This document shows, one piece after another, positions 44,921 through 56,227 of a DNA stretch of 64,000 nucleotides. Position 1 is the first letter of the stretch. Each line of letters opens with the position of its first letter. The stretch comes from Apium graveolens (Eukaryota; Streptophyta; Magnoliopsida; Apiales; Apiaceae): positions 144,840,476 to 144,904,475 of the forward strand of contig NC_133650.1 of the NCBI RefSeq assembly GCF_009905375.1, given 5' to 3'. A program made the position numbers and the translations under genes. Under the pieces are notes generated by a model. That model made no database searches and had not been told where the DNA came from. It worked only from the letters and a program-made list of their open reading frames with translations.

Positions 44921-47900
44921 TGTGACAGCCTCAACCCCGGGTTAGGAGTTGACGTCACTAACAATATTAAACTACAATTATAATATCATCAACTCACTTT
45001 TATTTCAATATAAACAATGCTTCCATAAGATCTTTTCCAAGTTCGGGTATAGTTTAGGTTCCACACTTATTACAACCCAACTTATTTAAACAACCTAACA
45101 TAACTGTTATTACACAGCAACTCACATACCACACTTGGTCAGACACAACCCACTCAGAAAAGCTCAACACGGGAGGGACTGGATCTGGAAACTGGCCCTT
45201 ACCAAAACAGCAACATCTTCTAGGCATCTGCAATGTGAAGATATACAAACATATTTGCAAGAGTGAGCGATCAATCGCTCAGCAGTACCACTATATGAAT
45301 ACTAATTTAAACAATTTATGTTAAACAATTGTAGGAACAGAATTCACAACTTAGTAGAAAACAAGTAAAACAAGCGTAAACAGATGAAAATTTATGAACT
45401 GTTGAAAACTGGATTTCAATAGCTAGCATGCTCTCTAAAACATTTTATTAATTGTGCTGTGTAAATACCAGAGTTAAATTTTAGCATGCTACTTTTATTT
45501 CAAATCTTCCGTCCCATCACAGGACCCGTAAAACCATTTGTTTAGTTACGGAAACCTTAAAACTTATCCCATCACAGGACTCATAAACTTGTTCCTCTCC
45601 GGGAACCTCAAAATCACTTGCTCAGATATAAAAGTATTGGATGATCCCTGGTGAGACAGCTGATCAGGCTATCTCCATAGGATAACTCAATTTTGGCTAT
45701 CCAATGAAACTTGTTTCAGAACTCAGAAACTAGCTAGGTCCCTGTCACGCTGGGCTGGTGGTTATAATAGGATACGCAACCACTTCGCCTCTTACGCTAT
45801 CTTCCAGGCCGTTACGGGCCTCCTGCGCACACTCATCCAATTATCTGATCATTTTTATCCAGTTTTCCAAATCACTTACCTAACTTTTGTCAAAACAATT
45901 ATATCATAGCACACTTCCAAAACATTTTCATATTATTCAAAATTTAGAGATAAGTATTTTCAGAAGTAACTTTTTCCCCAAAACACAAGTTAACAAAGCT
46001 ATTAAACACAAGGAATACGTAACTTAAAATGTCTGGTTCCACTACGAGAATAAAACAACAGTATACTCATATATGTCGAACCATAAAGATATGGCCAGGG
46101 GTACTTACCTCAATACGCTTTAACAACTATTTCTGACTGGCTTTGCACCGATCGGGGTGTTAAGGATTTTGACTGGAACCTACAGGCATCGAAATACCCT
46201 AAATTAGACGTCCGAATATGCTTGACTATCCTCGCTAACAAATCTGACTCGTAACATTCTCATTATAATAATACACATACCAAATAAGGTTCACATCTTC
46301 GAAAGTCGGTTCGGTGTTCGTTTTTATAAAATAGGTATGTTTGTCTTTTTATGAAATTATGGTTATCGGTTTCCGCAAAGTATCTCATCACAACACATAA
46401 TCAGGTTTCGTGTATAGTACTTATATATATAACTGATCGACGTCCCGATAGTCACTGGGTACGGACTCGTATTTCCGTAGTTTAATTTTTCGGAAATCGG
46501 GCAGCGCCTCCTTTAATTATCGGCTAATCCGTCGATCGTCCCGACGTCACAATCACAACCGCAATCCAAATTCCAACCACCAACTTCAATCAACAACAGA
46601 AATTCGCAAATTCACAAATACCACTTAAATACAGTTATTAATCACTATTATCCGTATTTTTATGTTTTAATTGCATTTTATAATTTAAATCATATTTTGT
46701 ATTTTTAAATCGTAGGGCTCAGAAATATTCATCATAGCCCACCGTCGGCTCGCCGATGCTCATTGCCGACGGTGGTGAAATCGCGGGTACCCGATTAATT
46801 TCGGGTTTCCAACGCATATTTCAGCAATTAAATTAATAGTTAAATCCCGTAAAAATCAAATAATTTCCATCACAAAATAACTAGAAATTAAAGTATTTTG
46901 TAACACAAAACAAATCACAGGGCAACAACACACTTACGTGCTGCAAAACAGGGAAACAGAACACAAGTCGCGTGATATACACGCGCCCCATCACTGATAT
47001 ACACGCGCCCGAAAAACAACCGGAACAAAATAAAGGCACAGCACAGACGTATCACACCACATAACGCACGCACACGACACCGCACACACACGGACACACG
47101 CAGTAAATACACACATATACTCATATATATATATATGTATACAAGTAAAAGAACAGCCGGAGTAATCACCGGAGAAAGGAAGGCGGCGGCCGAAAAATAC
47201 AGCGGCGGAAAGAGAGGAGACAGAGAAGGAAACGGAGGGAATACAACACAGAAAGGAGGAATCAATTGAGGGAGAAATCGATAGTGAGAAAGAGAGGCGA
47301 CAAAGGAGAGATTGAGAGAGTCGGGTAAAGCCCGGAAAAGAAAAGCAGCGGGTGGGGGGGGATGGGTAGAATAGGTTTTGTTTGTGTTTGGTTTTTTTAT
47401 TAGCAACACCGATTTTGAATGCCCGTAAAAATACGAAATTTGTACCTTAATAGGTAAATCACGAGTAAAATAATTCTAAAATTTTACTCAAAATAACTTT
47501 AAAATTATCACAATATTTAGCAATTAACTAAACAAAATTGTCAAGATTTTAAAATCATTTTTAAGGCGTACCCTGAATCCACATTTTTTTTACAAATAAA
47601 TGAAATAAAGCGCGATCAAGAAAATTCTAAAAATTTCTAAAATAATTTTAAAACTCCCAAAATATTCCAAACTTAATAAAATATAAATTTCGTAATTTTT
47701 GAAGAATTCTAGAATTAATTACGGATTTTACAATTAAATGAAATCAGAAAAATCATTTAAAGATAAATAAATAATAAAATATTAATTTCTAAAATTTATA
47801 AATTTCAAAAAATAATAACTAAAATTGTAAAGCGATAAAAATAATTTTAAAGATAATCCAAATATTTATGAGAATAAAATTTGAATAACATCACCTTTAA

Positions 47901-48090
47901 CTATAAAACAATCAACACAATATTGTAACTAAATAAACAAATGATTCTCGAACACCAACAATCACACATAGTTAATATAATATTAACAAAAATAATATCC
48001 AGCTAACAGAACCCATACACATAATTTATTTATTTATTTATTTAGTAAGTACACGTTATAATATTACAGAAATGTACGAGTCCTTATATC
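44921..48090 (-). repeat. Element B 3' LTR (about 3170 bp)
   Basis: Starts TGTGACAGCCTCAACCCCGG and ends near CCTTATATC, where TG/CA seems to have decayed (relatives start TGTATAACG). It contains a TGAGCGAT-CA-ATCGCTCA hairpin at 45264-45281 and a micro-ORF at 45054-45227. A minus-strand C/T-rich block at 46915-47409 gives a Pro/Phe-rich ORF that looks like a leader, not a gene. Confidence 0.88.
45054..45227 (-). CDS. LTR micro-ORF of B, 57 codons
   Basis: The ATG at 45225-45227 follows directly on an acceptor-like CTTCACATTGCAG. The peptide starts MPRRCCCFGKGQFPDPVPP and is Cys/Val-rich later. It occupies the same place as the micro-ORFs of elements 1, 2, A2 and E5 (after the GAGC/GCTC hairpin). 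Homology to them is limited to M-x-R and a Gly/Pro-rich middle, so it may be only positional. The copy in the 5' LTR (about 50170-50330) carries TAG at codon 12 and a shift. Confidence 0.33.
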   Translation of the reverse strand: MPRRCCCFGKGQFPDPVPPVLSFSEWVVSDQVWYVSCCVITVMLGCLNKLGCNKCGT

Positions 48091-48105
48091 CTTCCCCCCT
48101 TAAAA
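48091..48105 (-). other. Polypurine tract, element B
   Basis: The minus strand reads TTTTAAGGGGGGAAG adjoining the 3' LTR start. Confidence 0.85.
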
Positions 48106-48245
48106 ACACTCTATCTTCAGAATCTGATCTAATTAAATAAATGAGGATATTTGTCAAGCATATCTGACTCTAATTCCCAAGTGGACTCTTCCACTCGAGG
48201 ATTCCGCCATAGTACTTTAACTATGGGAATATACTTATTTCTAAG

Positions 48246-48289
48246 AACTCGCTCTTTACGATCGAGATCCAGATCGTAAAGAGCGAGTT
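48246..48289. repeat. Perfect 18 bp inverted repeat at the integrase deletion
   Basis: AACTCGCTCTTTACGATC (48246-48263), 8 bp spacer, and its exact reverse complement (48272-48289). One arm encodes the natural DRKERVLRN region; the other is an inverted extra copy joined to the integrase core remnant. Confidence 0.95.
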
Positions 48290-49570
48290 TCCTCTTTGGT
48301 AGTCCTACCACAAATCTATCGCAATTTCTTCCCATTTCCACTGTGGAATCTCCAAAGGTTGCAGCAATCCGCTTGGTCTCTGATGTTCTGCCTTCACTTT
48401 CTGGCATACATGGCATTTGTTAACCCAATTTGCAATTTCCTTTTTCATTCCTGGCCACCAAAAGTTCGTCTTCAAATCTTGGTACATATTAGTGCTTCCC
48501 GGGTGGATGGAAAACTTGGAATTATGAGCTTCCCGCAATATTTCATTCCTTAGTTCAGTCACATTAGGAATCCATATCCTCGAGGAAAAACTATACATAA
48601 CCTTGCTATCCTTTTGTGTGCAAAGTTCTTCTTCTGTTAAACTATCTAATCCTTGATCCATCATTTCTTTCTGGCACTTCCTAATCTTGTCCATCAATTC
48701 TGGCTGAGAGGTGATCTCATACAATTGTCCTTTATTTCCGTCTAGCACTCAAACTACAATTTCCAGTTTTTCCAATTCTTTGGCGAGTTCCTTGGAAACT
48801 TTGATCGCATTCAATCTTTCCTTCCTGCTCAGGCATCCACCACTACATTAGTTTTGCCTGGGTGGTAGTTAATGGAACAATCATAATCCTTAATCAGTTC
48901 TAGCCATCTCCGTTGTCGCATGTTTAGATTCTTCCGTGTGAATATATACTTTAAGCTTTTATGATCCGTGTAAATCTCGCATTTTTCTCCATATAAATAA
49001 TGTCTCCACAGCTTCAACGCGAACACGATTGTTGCTAATTCCAAATCATGCACTGGATACTTTTGCTCATGAGGCTTTAACTGTCTGGAGGCGTAAGCAA
49101 TGACTCTATCATGTTGCATCAACACACAGCCCAAACCTTTCAAGGAAGCATCACTATAGATTATGAAGTTTCCTGTCTCATCTGGCAATGCTAGTACTGG
49201 ACCTGTTACTAATCACCTCTTCAACTCTTGGAAGCTTTCCTCACACTTCTCCGTCCAAATAAACTTCTCATTCTTCCTGGTTAGCTTGGTCAATGGAGTC
49301 ACAATCTTGGCAAAATCCTTTACAAATCTTCGATAATAACCTGCTAACCCAAAAAAACTTTTAACTTCTATTGGGGTCTTTGGTTGTTCCCACTTGGATA
49401 CAGCCTCAATCTTTACGGGATCCACTTTAATTCCATCTTTTCCCACTACATGACCTAAGAATTGAACTTCAGCTAACCAAAATTCGCACTTCGAAAACTT
49501 TGCGTACAACTGCTTCTCTCTTAGCCTTTGCAGGGCAATCCTCAGATGGTTAGCATGATCTTCTCTAGTC

Positions 49571-49657
49571 TTCGAATAGATGAGGATGTCATCAATAAAT
49601 ACAATCACAAACTTATCCAGGTACTCTTCGAATAGATAAGGATGTCATCAATAAATA
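49571..49657. repeat. 31 bp direct duplication at the RT-leader junction
   Basis: TTCGAATAGATGAGGATGTC and following bases (49571-49601) recur at 49627-49657 with one change, 56 bp apart. The copy lies at the edge of the deletion that removed gag and the RT N-terminus. Confidence 0.93.
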
Positions 49658-49989
49658 AATACGGGACTAGCAGCATGCACCAATACTTATAACAGCCACC
49701 AACTAATATCGCAACCTACTAACTAAGTTCACGTGGTCGGACTCGTTCTCGCGGAATGAATGTCTAGGAATCTCTAAAGGCCATTACCGATGGCACCTAC
49801 ATCAGGGAAACACACTAAAGATCAGGGCAGTTCCAGAATCCTCAAAATATGCAAGGGTTATAGCATCGAACCCTTTACTAGACTCTTAAACTTGCTCCTC
49901 TAGATGTGAGTTGCTGATTCACACCCTATATACCAACATTACCCCATTCTGACTCTATTCCTAACCTAAATCAGGGACTCAACCCTGTG

Positions 49990-50001
49990 GCTCTGATACC
50001 A
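49990..50001 (-). other. Primer binding site, element B
   Basis: The minus strand reads TGGTATCAGAGC three bases inside the 5' LTR start at 50005. Confidence 0.92.
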
Positions 50002-50004
50002 ACC

Positions 50005-51509
50005 TGTGACGGCCTCAACCCCGGGTTAGGAGTTAACGTCACTAACAATATTAAACTACAATTATAATACCATCAACTCACTTTTATTTCAATATAAACA
50101 ATGCTTCCACAAGATCTTTTCCAAGTTCGGGTATAGTTTAGGTTACAAACTTAATACAACCCAACTTATTTTTAAACAACCTAACATAACTGTTATTCCA
50201 CAGCAACTCACAGACCACACTTGGTCAGACACACCCCACTCAGAAGAGCTCAACACAGGAGCGACTGGAATCTGGAAACTAGCCCTTACCAAGACAACAA
50301 CATCTTCTAGGCATCTGCAATGCGAAGATATACAAACATATTTGCAAGAATAAGCGATCAATCGCTCAGCAGTACTGCTATATGAATACTAATTTAAACA
50401 ATTTATGTTAAACAATTGTAGGAACAGAAATCACAACTTGTTAGTAGAAAATAAGTTAAACAAGCGTAAACAGATGAAAATTTATGAACTGTTGAAAACT
50501 GGATTTTAATAGCTAGCATGCTCTCTAAAACATTTCATTAATTGTGCTGTGTAAATACCAGAATTAAATTTTAGCATGCTACTTTCATTTCAAATCTTCC
50601 ATCCCATCGCAGGACCTGTAAAACCATTTGTTCCATTACGGAAACCTTAAAACTTGTCCCATCACAGGACTCATAAACTTGTTCCTCTCCGGGAAGCTCA
50701 AAATCACTTGCTCATATATAAAAGTATTGGATGATTTCTGGTGAGACAGCTGATCAGGCTATCTCCATAGGATAACTCTATCTTGGCTATCCTATGAAAC
50801 TTGTTCCGGAACTCAGAGACTAGCTAGGTCCCAGTCACGCTGGGCTAGTGGTTATAATAGGGTGTGCAACCACTTCGCCTCTTACGCTATCTTCCAGGCC
50901 GTTATGGGCCTCCTGCGCACGCTCATCCAATTATCTGATCATTTTTATCCAGCTTTCCAAATCAGTTACCTATTTCTTGTCAAAATAATTATATCACAGC
51001 ACACTTCCAAAACATTTTCATATTATTCAAAATTTAGAGATAAGTATTTTCAGAAGTTACTTTATCCCAAAAACACAAGTTAACAAAGCTATTGAACACA
51101 GGGAATACGTAACTTAAAATATTATGTTCCACTACGAGAATAAAACAATAGTATACTCATATATGCTTAACCATAAAGATATGGTCAGGGGTACTTGCTT
51201 CAATACGCTTTAACAACTAGTTAAGGATTTCGACTGGAACCTACATGTATCGAAATACCCTAAATTAGACGTCCGAATATGCTTGACTGTCCTCGCTAAC
51301 AATCTACCCATACGTTAACAAATCCGACTCGTAACATTCTCATTATTATAATACACATACCAATTAAGGTTCGCATCTTCGAAAGTCGGTTCGGTGTTCG
51401 TTTCAGAAAATAGGTATATTTGTCTTTTTATGAAATTATGGTTATCGGTTTCCGTAAAGTATCTCATCACAACACATAATCAGGTTTTGCGTATAGTACT
51501 TATATATAT
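50005..51509 (-). repeat. Element B 5' LTR, first 1505 bp, cut by E5
   Basis: Nearly identical to 44921-46430, with a small loss near 51218 and about 25 extra bases near 51300. The sequence stops at CTTATATAT where E5 inserted; the intact copy continues ATAACTGATCGACG at 46430. Confidence 0.9.
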
Positions 51510-54500
51510 TGTTACGACCGACATTTTGTGTAATATTATTTGTGAATTCTGTATAATATTAGAGCCGATTATAAATATACGTAGTGATTATACGCTTGTG
51601 TGAATGGAATTTGCTGCTTTATAAGTTGCTTTATGTAGAATACATATTTTTCAAAGTAAGAGTTTTATTAATTACCCTTATTTTTAATTTATAAGGAATA
51701 TTCTAAACCTTGGAAAATTTTATTTTAAAAGTTATTTCATTCCCAAATTTCAAAAGTGATCTCATAAAATTTCTAAAAATCCAAGTTATTGGTATAAATT
51801 TTATAATTTTTGAACCTTTATTTTATTTTATAAAAATAATTTTTTGAAAATTTGTTTGTTAATAATTATCAAATTACATGGAAACCCTTGCATGCAAATC
51901 ACTCTTCCATTCTATTAAAGGGCAAATGAGACATTTCCAACCCCACTAACTCACCTTTTGTTAGCCAAATTACCACATTAACCTTGCATGCAAAATGGCC
52001 TAACTTTAGCTAGAGGTTATTCTTGTACATTCTCATTTCCACTCATTTCTTTTAGTCAATCAAAACCATAAAACCAAGCACAAAATATGAGAATCATTTC
52101 ACTCACTCCACACTCCACCCTCATCTCACCTCCCTCCCCTCTCTCTCCTCCTTGCTCTCGGCCGAGAACCCCCCTCCCCACTCCCTTCTATTTTTTTTTT
52201 CATTCCATTATCATCTTCCCTAGTGTAATTCCCCTACCTATATTTATTTTATATACTTCCCAAGAGTTTTGTGATTGAGAGATGAAGTTTCATGGTTGCA
52301 TATGTAGCGTTTGTGTGATCCCCAAAGAGAAACTCTTGATTCTTGTGAATTCAAGAGCTCTGTATGAGATACATTTCATATATATTTTAAATAAGTGTTT
52401 TATGGAGAAACCATGCTTTAAAAACCTTTGCATACTACTGAAATTTCACTATATAATCATGATTAGCCATGCATGCTAGTTTTAAGATGATTAATATGAT
52501 GATCAACCATACTGTGTATGCTACTCTTCTCGAAATCATGTTTTCATGTTTAAAATTCTATAAATTCGAAATTATTTGTTCTTGAAATAGATTGTTTCCA
52601 TGATATATTGCTTAATAATATTTAAGAGAAGATTTATTTCATAATTATTAAGGTTGAGAAATAGGTTCAAGTCGAATTTGCAAGAATTTAAACTCCATGA
52701 TTAGCCGAAACCATGTTAAGTATTTTCCATGAGTTGTATGTTGTATTTTTATTTGCATGTCGGTATTCTAGGGCATGGATGATCTACACTCCTGTTGAGG
52801 CACTATTTTAGGATGTTGATGCACTAGCTTTTCTTTGGTAAAGGTTGGATGCTTTGTTAATAAGTGAGAGTTAAGGTGGAAAGGGTTTAGTTAGTGTTTG
52901 CATTTTTTTTCCAGAATTGTTGCACTAGTTTGTGGGGAAGTTTAGAATGGGCATTTGTTGTGCACTTTGAGGCCCAAGCCACCAGAAGCTAGAACTAGGA
53001 GTATACAATAGGGTTTAGGTGATTGTTGGAGGTTTGTAAGACGTTTGGTTAGGTGCACGAGTGGAATCACAAAATCTGTCCAGCAGGGGATAATTTTGTT
53101 GAAACTCAGAAATGGGAAGTTTTGACCATGTCATAGGTAGGCCCTCATTAGGCCCTGTTGGGTCTTAGTAGAGGGAGTGTTAGAGGAGTTTTTCCAGCCA
53201 TAGTTCATAGGATTTGAGTTAGAATAATGTGTCACAAGTTAGTTCAAGTCAGGACCTTTTCTGGCCGGAAAAATAGGGGAACCATGGACTTTACGCTTAG
53301 GCCTAGGGAGGCCCAAGCTAGGCCTTTGAGCCACATCAAGTTTGGGAGTTGCCTTATGATCATAAGAGTCTAGTGTAGAAGTTTTGGTGGTAAAATTGTA
53401 GTGTAAGAGTGTCTAATGCACCCAAGAAACCATAGATGTCATTCTGAAATTTACCATAAGAAGCACCTTCACTTACCGTATAGTTTTAGAGCATTTATGA
53501 GTGAGGCCTAGGTTGACCACTATAGTTGCAAGATAGCATAAAGTCAGTACAGTGAAAGGCCCAAGTGAGGGTCAATAGGATTTGGATGGTTTAGTAAAGG
53601 CACATCGAGTTAGGAGGCCAAAATTTAGAGATTTTGTCTAGTTTAGCGATCAAGTGACTTAAGATGTGGAGCGAGATCATCCAAGCCTAGTGTTGCAATA
53701 TGGTGTGTGTGATATTATTTTGTACTTAAATATGGTATATGAGTATATGTGGCTATGTGTACTACTATATTTATAAGGTGATTATAAATTGCGTGCATAT
53801 AGGCCTAAACGCCATTTGTGTTTAATTTCGGGTTGTAAATAGGTTGAGTTGATGAGAATATATTATAACGAGGTTATTATTAATTGTGTAGGATCTCAAG
53901 ACGAGGGTAAACTTGCCATAAAGGTCGAGTAAAGCTTCCAGTTGCTCCTACTTGCTAGTCCAGTCCAGTCCAGCCTTCTCAAGGCAAGTGATTCAACCTA
54001 CTTTTTAGTTTACACTGCGAATGTGTGATAACTATTTCTTATATATATGATGTGAGTATCCTGACTTATCTTGTTATACCTGGACCAAGTGATTCTCAAA
54101 TCTATCTACTTATTATATAGAAATGCCATGAACCCTCAAGTACTTATTGCAAGTAGATCAAATGTCATACCATGCTAGTGTACCAAAGTAATTGTGATGT
54201 TATGATAAAATAGAGATTTGTTATAATACTTGATTGATCCTTTTGATTAACATGCTATTGATTCCTGAGAAATCTTGATATTGCACCCTGATGCTTTGAT
54301 TTAACTCTTGTAAGAACCTCGATAGAAACTTTATCTTGATACCTAAAAGCCAGTTATTCTTTAAAGTCGTTCATGATTGTTTGATAACCCTATCCTTACC
54401 CTAAAGCTTGATACCCTGATATACCTTGAGTTGATGATCACTTTCCTTGAATTTTAACACCTATATCATACCTGAAACCAGTAATGCTTATCTTCTTGAT

Positions 54501-55416
54501 ATTTTAATATCCATACCTTATTTGAAACTATAGCTTAAAGCCTAGTTTGGCAATACTCTTTCATATTACCCAATAACCCTACTAAATCTCCTTTTCAAAA
54601 TCCTTGAAAATAGAAACTGTTCAAGTACCCTGATAGAGTAAAGTCTAGTGAATCATGGCCCTAAGATTTAGTGATTATATTTCCAGTGTTTCAAAGTTGA
54701 TCTATAATCCCTTGATAAAGATGTTTACTGTTTAAGAAATTTACTATCAATCGGCATAAGTTTTTTTGAAACGATTAAAAATCTGGATTTCAGTCCCAAA
54801 AAGAGATAAATGTTTTCTTTAAATAGTGGATCTGGACTGAAACGCGAGTCCTTTCCACACTTATATTATAGGCTTAAAAGTTGCCTAGGGATCCCATTAA
54901 TGTTTTAGAACCCAACAAGGTTTGGGATTACTTCACGGCTGATCACCGACTATAATCCGTACCGTCATAAAATGGTTTTTGATTAAGAAATGATTTTGGA
55001 AATGTTTTGATACAAACAAAAGATGCCATCACCCAAAAATTCATCTCTTATTATTATTAGCTCTATCTTCACATTGTTATTCTTTTAAATATATCTCAAT
55101 TTATGTTTTGTACCGTATTATTTAGCACTTGTTGAGCATTTGGCTCACTACTTGCTTTCACCCTGATATTACAGCTAGCAGATATGGTTAGATTCAAGCA
55201 GACCGCGCGTAAGATTTGTGATGCCGATGCGTATGTTCGAGCTCAGGTAGAATAAGAGATAGTTTTGTGTGAGGACTCGATATTAAAATCAGTTGTAATA
55301 ATTAGTAGTGTTGGGCTATTCCAAATCCTAAACTGTAAGATCTTGGATTCGGTTATATTTACTTTCTTTTATTGTAATAGTTTTATATTATGTATTGTTA
55401 AGTTGGGGGTGTGACA
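51510..55416 (+). repeat. E5 5' LTR (3907 bp)
   Basis: TGTTACGACCGACATTTTG to AAGTTGGGGGTGTGACA. A pyrimidine-rich promoter-proximal block lies at about 52085-52200 (CTCCCTCCCCTCTCTCTCC), and the micro-ORF at 55184-55255. Compared with the 3' LTR it has lost several CpG sites near 54890-54965, as expected from methylation decay. No other credible gene. Confidence 0.95.
55184..55255 (+). CDS. LTR micro-ORF of E5 (5' LTR), 23 codons
   Basis: Starts MVRFKQTARK and ends AYVRAQVE before TAA. Upstream are TTGAGCATTTGGCTCA (stem) and CCCTGATATTACAG (acceptor-like), then CTAGCAGAT and the ATG. ORF0 starts 300 bases downstream and gag about 970 bases further on than its stop, so the leader of E5 RNA would read micro-ORF, ORF0, gag-pol. 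The frame survives although gag-pol has nine stops. Confidence 0.48.
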   Translation: MVRFKQTARKICDADAYVRAQVE

Positions 55417-55421
55417 GGTTT

Positions 55422-55433
55422 CGGTATCAGAGC
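55422..55433 (+). other. Primer binding site, E5
   Basis: CGGTATCAGAGC, one mismatch (T to C at the first base) from the iMet-complementary site, five bases after the LTR. Confidence 0.88.
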
Positions 55434-55554
55434 CACGATTTAGAGTCCCTGGAAAGCCCAAATAGGTTATAGGATATATGTATAAGTTATAGACATTATG
55501 TGAGAGAGTAGGTTAAGTAAATTAATTATTAATACTCCTCTTATATATCTATGT

Positions 55555-55923
55555 ATGGTTTATCAGCAAAGGGCGCACTCCTCGTCATCCTCTGGGTCGG
55601 ACGACACTATTGCTTTCTCCGTGTATGCTGAGTTGAGGCGCGAGTTTGACATGCTTCAGGGCAAGTACGACCGACTAATAGACCGATTGAAGAATGTGTA
55701 TCCGAATAGCCGAAACTATGAATGGAAGCCTAAGGAGCAGATGACTGCGAGACTTGAGACTTTGGTTCAGTACGTCAACACTAAGCTTGAGGAGATGCCA
55801 TTGCACCGAGACCGTACCAGCCAGTATATCATCCAGATGGTGGCGGATGACCTCCAGAGTATTGTGAAGACGCTTCGAGAGGAGAAGACTACCAAGCCCC
55901 GTTCTGATAGAGTGGAGCCTTAG
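55555..55923 (+). CDS. E5 ORF0, 122 residues, intact, unknown function
   Basis: ATG at 55555 (another in a different frame at 55551), stop TAG at 55921-55923. The protein has a Ser/Asp-rich start (QQRAHSSSSSGSDD), a helical coiled-coil-like part (YAELRREFDMLQGKYDRLID), a Tyr/Lys-rich linker (NSRNYEWKPKEQMTARLE) and a second amphipathic helix (YIIQMVADDLQSIVKTLREE) with a basic end. It has no zinc, protease or transmembrane motif. The homologue in element 2 matches over nearly its whole length. It is the only full-length gene of E5 without a stop. It might be a gag partner or RNA-binding or assembly factor; that is speculation. A 304 bp AT-rich spacer separates it from gag. Confidence 0.75.
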   Translation: MVYQQRAHSSSSSGSDDTIAFSVYAELRREFDMLQGKYDRLIDRLKNVYPNSRNYEWKPKEQMTARLETLVQYVNTKLEEMPLHRDRTSQYIIQMVADDLQSIVKTLREEKTTKPRSDRVEP

Positions 55924-56227
55924 TTCTTTCCATTATCTACCTTTCATGTTGTTGTATTATCGGACTATGTAGAACTCCCTGTTGTTCCTTTAAATAAACA
56001 TGTTATTCCTAAATTCAGACCTTATTTTAATCTTGATGTATTGTGACCTTAAATTTCAATGCACTATCGTTTCGTTTGCTTTCAATTGTTTATTTTACGC
56101 CTTTATATGCATCACCCTATTTGTTTAATTTGAAACTCGACCTCATATGTGAACAAGAATGCCATGCGACACCCTCGAATTATTTCATTATTCATACCTG
56201 TTTTGACGTAACTCTTATTTAAGGATC

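Larger units (their letters stand above)
48129..49675 (-). pseudogene. pol: Element B pol remnant
   Basis: Reading right to left: RT from [17 protein letters not shown] (49608), the thumb ([20 protein letters not shown]), RNase H with [24 protein letters not shown] and [11 protein letters not shown], then integrase zinc-finger (HPGSTNMYQDLKTNFWWPG, CHVCQKVKAEHQ). The integrase core stops at FVVGLPK and jumps to DLDRKERVLRNKYIPIVKVL and the chromodomain-like NPRVEESTWELESDM. The whole catalytic core is missing at a junction marked by an 18 bp inverted repeat. Upstream of RT everything back to the leader is missing at a junction marked by a direct duplication. About 310 bp of leader (49676-49989) then reach the primer site. 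Confidence 0.9.
44921..51509 (-). mobile_element. Element B: internally deleted Ty3/Gypsy element
   Basis: The 3' LTR (44921-48090), polypurine tract, remnants of integrase, RNase H and RT, primer site (49990-50001) and the start of the 5' LTR (50005-51509) are in order on the minus strand. The interior is only 1.9 kb: gag, protease, half of RT and most of integrase are gone. The 5' LTR is broken by E5 at 51510 and resumes beyond the window. It sits inside the A2 LTR. Chromodomain-like end of integrase puts it with the chromoviruses. Confidence 0.9.

Noticed and set aside
46915..47409. 164-codon Pro/Phe-rich minus-strand ORF in the B LTR
   Set aside because: It is the translation of a C/T-rich leader-like block with AT repeats; no family resemblance and no counterpart in X, where the equivalent block differs.
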